DNA of 11,150 nt, taken from contig CAISOG010000238.1 in assembly GCA_903887035.1 (NCBI GenBank), positions 1 to 11,150 on the forward strand. The letters run 5' to 3'. The stretch comes from an uncultured Holosporaceae bacterium. Its GTDB lineage: Bacteria > Pseudomonadota > Alphaproteobacteria > CAISOG01. The notes beneath the pieces were generated by a model. It was not told the origin of the DNA. It saw only the letters and a program-made list of their open reading frames with translations, and ran no database searches. Both the position numbers and the translations under genes were made by a program. This document shows positions 9,701-11,150 of this stretch, in pieces. The first letter of the stretch is position 1. Every line of letters begins with the position of its first letter.

Positions 9701-10137
9701 TGCAGCATGATGTGGGGCGTCGCCGCAATGATCGGGGCGGCGCAGGCGGCAAAGTTGACGTGACCGACGACCTTTCCCTGTTGGGTGAGGCAACCGACGG
9801 CACGGGCGGCGTGGGGGGCAAGGCGGGGGCGGAGTATCGGCATTCGGATCGCACCACCGTCTATTCCAATTATGTGATGGATACCGATCGAACCGATTTG
9901 GGCTATCGCGGGCGCAGCAGCAGCTTTATCACCGGCACCAAAACCCGCTACTCCGACAGCATGTCGGCCTTTTCAGAGGATCGCTTTCAAAATTTTGATA
10001 ACGGCCCATCGGGGCTGATTCATTCCTATGGTCTGGATATGGCAGCCAGCGACAGTTGGAATATGGGGCGCGCGCCGAACGGGGCACGATATCGGATCCA
10101 ACCGCGGGGGATACGGATCGCAACGCGATTTCGTTGA
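6727..10137 (+). CDS. OmpA-domain outer-membrane beta-barrel protein, N-terminal part (frame broken near 10067)
   Basis: The proposed start is ATA 6727, overlapping the upstream stop as ATAA. It yields a classic signal peptide: KLRH, a hydrophobic core LSFLLIGAIL, and a cut after AWA at residue 22. No ATG, GTG or TTG occurs in this frame between the TGA at 6682 and GTG 6877, and starting at 6877 would discard the signal peptide. Residues about 91-215 form an OmpA-like domain: PFDSGWHF, ITGFADEQ in place of GHTD, NQKLSEARA, KGQGNTQS and DRRVEI. The key Asp and Arg are kept, and a Cys pair (about residues 183 and 201) sits in an enlarged loop. Residues about 220-475 are beta-rich periplasmic segments. 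From about residue 478 (DWFYVGMGDLTLGQ) a long barrel region runs on with alternating strands, including SLYYLRSQDVTIGSERVRIE and YGQDYEINYLQGRLIL. The last 23 residues before TGA 10135-10137 are Arg-rich out-of-frame sequence. It probably anchors the envelope locus to peptidoglycan and outer membrane; a transport or display role is inferred. Confidence 0.83.
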   Translation: MKLRHTLSFLLIGAILSTQAWADSPRQCDGQSFCAQPESPGQLGFTSGVEVRTDGNTPPSTEYRVIADETLVLLPRYEPEKASLLERIAPFDSGWHFLTKKDRQNLTDLAKRLSKKPVSRIEITGFADEQNLTSISTQRYADNQKLSEARAKETEAFLRSQPGMQDVPITTKGQGNTQSVTKCDATHNHSSAQTNKTYQDCLAPDRRVEIALWYQPTAPKGCQGKNAVDSAEPFRVSIDGAPMDPRDGSNSADQTRCTDVALERQDIQVKFDGLEITPTLNVTAYPDGAARGETVTFSPYSNYRAFIEKAELRIFAKGVSTQTEPLAIVPMEASADKSIAWKIPPGGQEDGLQYLLRVYDKNGRFDETKPKLLRLLGDRPPLTEPQSQKREELIGYGENHLGIHNIDVTGGSVTISGTNMKPGGKVMAMNSDVPVDQEGKFAYRQILPAGDHKIAVTTVDGNGQQEEFHRPITVPSNDWFYVGMGDLTLGQNNVSGPADLVTGQSSDRNKGSFYADSRAAFYAKGKVQDGWQLTSSADTQEQPVKDLFSNFADKNPRYLLRRIDPNAYYPVYGDDSTTLEDAPTQGKFYVRMEKDDTKVMWGNFQTQITGTDLIDYHRTLYGANAEHKSQEVTKFGERRTEINGFAADPGTLSSLEEFRGTGGSLYYLRSQDVTIGSERVRIEVRDRDSGIVLSSKELVYGQDYEINYLQGRLILREPLSSTVDGSGVVSSGSLSGNPAFLVAGYEYTPGVTKIDSFVTGGRVSQWLNDYLRLGATSYNQDHSDEKQDLKGADVIARYSPETYLKLESAKSEGSGGGALNSQNGGFIFNTIPQTRRSDVNANAYRAETALNLKDVDDSMAGKLTSYFLNRGDGFSSPGQLTNEQTTQSGVAADLPLGERLNFNLKGDQKRGRTTGGVTSGEAAANYRLTPENTVTLAMRSDDREKALSGGNSDILNDVGSRTDAALKLLHAPLTETGRKDTYEVYALGQGTVQHDVGRRRNDRGGAGGKVDVTDDLSLLGEATDGTGGVGGKAGAEYRHSDRTTVYSNYVMDTDRTDLGYRGRSSSFITGTKTRYSDSMSAFSEDRFQNFDNGPSGLIHSYGLDMAASDSWNMGRAPNGARYRIQPRGIRIATRFR

Positions 10138-10865
10138 ACGCTGGCTATCGGCATGAAAAAAACCGCTACACCGGCGCGGTGGAGCTGCGCGATGATGATA
10201 ACAACCTGTCTGGCCAGCGCACCTCATGGCTGTTTAAGAACAATTTGGGCTATCAAACCAACGATGATTGGCGTTTGCTGACTGGATTGGATTATGCCAC
10301 CAGTGATGGCAGCGCCAGCAGTCTGGCGGACGCCAATTACACCGAATTTATGATGGGATACGGCTATCGCCCGGTTTTGAACGATCGCCTGAACATGCTG
10401 TTTAAATACAGCTATCTGGCCGACCACCCCGGCAATGGGCAATTGAATGGCAACCGTTTGCCCTCAGCCAGCGATTATGAACAACGCAGCCATGTGTTGG
10501 CGGTGGACGGCATCTACGATATTACAGAAAAATTCGCCCTGGGTGGAAAATACGGCTATCGCTTTGGCGACATACGGGACAACACCGTGGCCAATGCCAA
10601 TTGGTTCGGCAGTCAGGCATGGTTAGGGATTATTCGCGGCGATTACCAAATCGTCAAAGAGTGGGATATTACCGCAGAGTATCGCTATCTAGATGCCAAA
10701 GAGGCGGGCGACAGCAAATCGGGCTTTTTGGTTGGCGTTTATCGCCACCTCAACAACAATGTTAAAGTCGGGGCGGGCTATAACTTTACCAATTTCTCCG
10801 ATGACCTAACCGACCTCAGCTATCGCAGCCAGGGGCCATTCGTGAATATCATTAGCAAGTTTTGA
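10056..10865 (+). CDS. C-terminal part of the same outer-membrane beta-barrel, in the shifted frame
   Basis: The frame carries the continuation of the preceding protein rather than an independent gene. From about 10068 it reads ARAERGTISDPTAGD and then alternating aromatic beta-strands (NAGYRHEKNRYTGAVELRD, WRLLTGLDYATSD, LNMLFKYSYLAD, FALGGKYGYRFGD, WDITAEYRYLDAKE, VKVGAGYNFTNF). It closes with FVNIISKF and TGA 10863-10865; the terminal Phe is typical of BAM-assembled barrels. There is no signal peptide and no ribosome-binding site near the TTG at 10056, so separate translation would give a barrel fragment unable to reach the envelope. Joined to the upstream part through one restored base, the protein would be about 1379 residues. 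Confidence 0.8.
   Translation: MEYGARAERGTISDPTAGDTDRNAISLNAGYRHEKNRYTGAVELRDDDNNLSGQRTSWLFKNNLGYQTNDDWRLLTGLDYATSDGSASSLADANYTEFMMGYGYRPVLNDRLNMLFKYSYLADHPGNGQLNGNRLPSASDYEQRSHVLAVDGIYDITEKFALGGKYGYRFGDIRDNTVANANWFGSQAWLGIIRGDYQIVKEWDITAEYRYLDAKEAGDSKSGFLVGVYRHLNNNVKVGAGYNFTNFSDDLTDLSYRSQGPFVNIISKF
10063..10076 (+). other. Frameshift site in the barrel gene
   Basis: The sequence ATGGGGCGCGCGCC joins two frames. Frame 1 reads ..DSWNMG then turns into Arg/Pro-rich nonsense; the frame used downstream reads ..GARAERGTISDP. Adding one G to the GGGG run (10065-10068) would give ATG GGG GCG CGC GCC GAA and restore continuity. The adjoining GGCGCGCGCC (10067-10076) is a perfect 10-base palindrome, a place where polymerase slippage or miscalling is plausible. 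No canonical X XXY YYZ slippery heptamer is present, so a real mutation or a sequence error is likelier than programmed frameshifting. Confidence 0.75.
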
Positions 10866-10974
10866 GATTGACAAACCCAAAGATTAGAAATTACTCTCTA
10901 CTTGTTCATGCGCTACAGCGTCTGAGCCGTGGGATTTGAGGGGCAGCTTGCACCACGCAAAACATGCTAAAGCG

Positions 10975-11004
10975 CTGCAGCCAGAGGTTTTCCTTGCGCT
11001 GTGG
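10975..11004. repeat. Imperfect inverted repeat (potential hairpin)
   Basis: Seven outer pairs (CTGCAGC 10975-10981 with GCGCTGTGG 10996-11004, two pairs being G-T wobbles) enclose a 2x2 internal loop. Four inner pairs follow (GAGG with CCTT, one wobble) around a TTTT loop. It could be an RNA stem-loop downstream of the operon. Read by eye only; no folding energy was computed. Confidence 0.4.
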
Positions 11005-11019
11005 GTCCCCGTAACGTTT

Positions 11020-11070
11020 GGGCGCACAGGTGGCAGGGAGTTTTTCCTTCGCATGTTGGCGTGTGCGTCC
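11020..11070. repeat. Nine-pair inverted repeat enclosing a smaller hairpin
   Basis: GGGCGCACA (11020-11028) pairs with TGTGCGTCC (11062-11070) with one G-T wobble. Inside, AGGGA (11035-11039) can pair with TTCCT (11044-11048). A T-run begins about 15 bases after the outer stem, too far for a textbook intrinsic terminator. It may be part of a structured 3' end or a small RNA. Confidence 0.45.
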
Positions 11071-11150
11071 TGCAAAATAGCGGGATTATTTTTTGTGGAT
11101 ACAACTAAAAGACTGATGATTCAGGAAGTAGGTGCGATTTTTTTAAAGCA

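Larger units (their letters stand above)
10866..11150. other. Intergenic tail with no recognised gene
   Basis: These 285 bases follow the barrel gene. Neither strand has an ORF with convincing coding character. Two longer imperfect hairpins (10975-11004 and 11020-11070) and a small TTGC/GCAA stem (10948-10960) are present, followed by a T-rich stretch, TTATTTTTT, at about 11085-11093. No standard intrinsic terminator (a GC-rich stem directly followed by T's), tRNA or known RNA family was recognised. Confidence 0.5.

Noticed and set aside
10060..10080. Programmed -1 ribosomal frameshifting to make the full barrel.
   Set aside because: The 0-frame codons ATG GGG CGC do not form a canonical slippery heptamer, and no internal Shine-Dalgarno stimulator or clear pseudoknot was seen at the right spacing. 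A missing G explains the data more simply.
10988..11060. A repeated TTTTCCTT motif 54 bases apart with similar flanks.
   Set aside because: The similarity beyond the 8-base core is weak and each copy is explained as part of a local hairpin, so there is no basis to call a functional repeat.
10884..11075. A short minus-strand ORF whose internal Met-containing stretch MRRKNSLP recalls the start of small DUF2256-type proteins.
   Set aside because: The following residues lack the expected CxxC and WRKKW motifs in any single frame, no good ribosome-binding site is present, and the composition looks random. At most it is a decayed remnant; I could not support it as a gene.
11074..11093. AAAATA/TATTTT inverted repeat followed by T's as an intrinsic terminator.
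   Set aside because: The stem is only six A-T pairs with a 7-base loop, too weak for a credible terminator by itself.

Overview
The window carries a two-gene cell-surface locus, both genes on the + strand, from a Gram-negative bacterium. Support for this includes a signal peptide with an AxA cleavage site, OmpA-type periplasmic domains and a large outer-membrane beta-barrel ending in Phe. Moderate-to-high GC and short intergenic distances suggest a proteobacterium, but nothing here fixes the genus.

Bases 2-6730 hold the 3' part of a giant repetitive surface protein; the start lies upstream of the window and 2242 codons are visible. It has eight DUF11/DUF7933-like beta-sandwich units (the first incomplete), three SdrD_B-like calcium-loop units with a characteristic linker, one more DUF11 unit, a fourth SdrD_B unit, a carboxypeptidase-regulatory-like segment, another DUF11 unit and a fifth SdrD_B unit. 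It ends in a degenerate OmpA-like alpha/beta domain.

Bases 6727-10865 hold the second gene: a signal peptide, an OmpA-like peptidoglycan-binding domain, periplasmic beta-rich domains and a roughly 900-residue C-terminal beta-barrel. Its best start is an ATA codon overlapping the upstream stop (ATAA), with a well-placed AAAGGA ribosome-binding site. The reading frame is broken near 10066-10068 by what looks like one missing base, so the barrel is split over two frames (6727-10137 and 10056-10865). With that base restored the product would be about 1379 residues.

Bases 10866-11150 have no convincing gene. They contain several nested inverted repeats that could form a structured RNA or part of a transcript end, but no family is recognised.

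Working model (inference): the two genes are translationally coupled. The barrel protein anchors in the outer membrane and to peptidoglycan, and helps display or hold the long repetitive stalk protein. The least familiar parts are the stalk-plus-barrel pairing, the ATA start and the frameshift.
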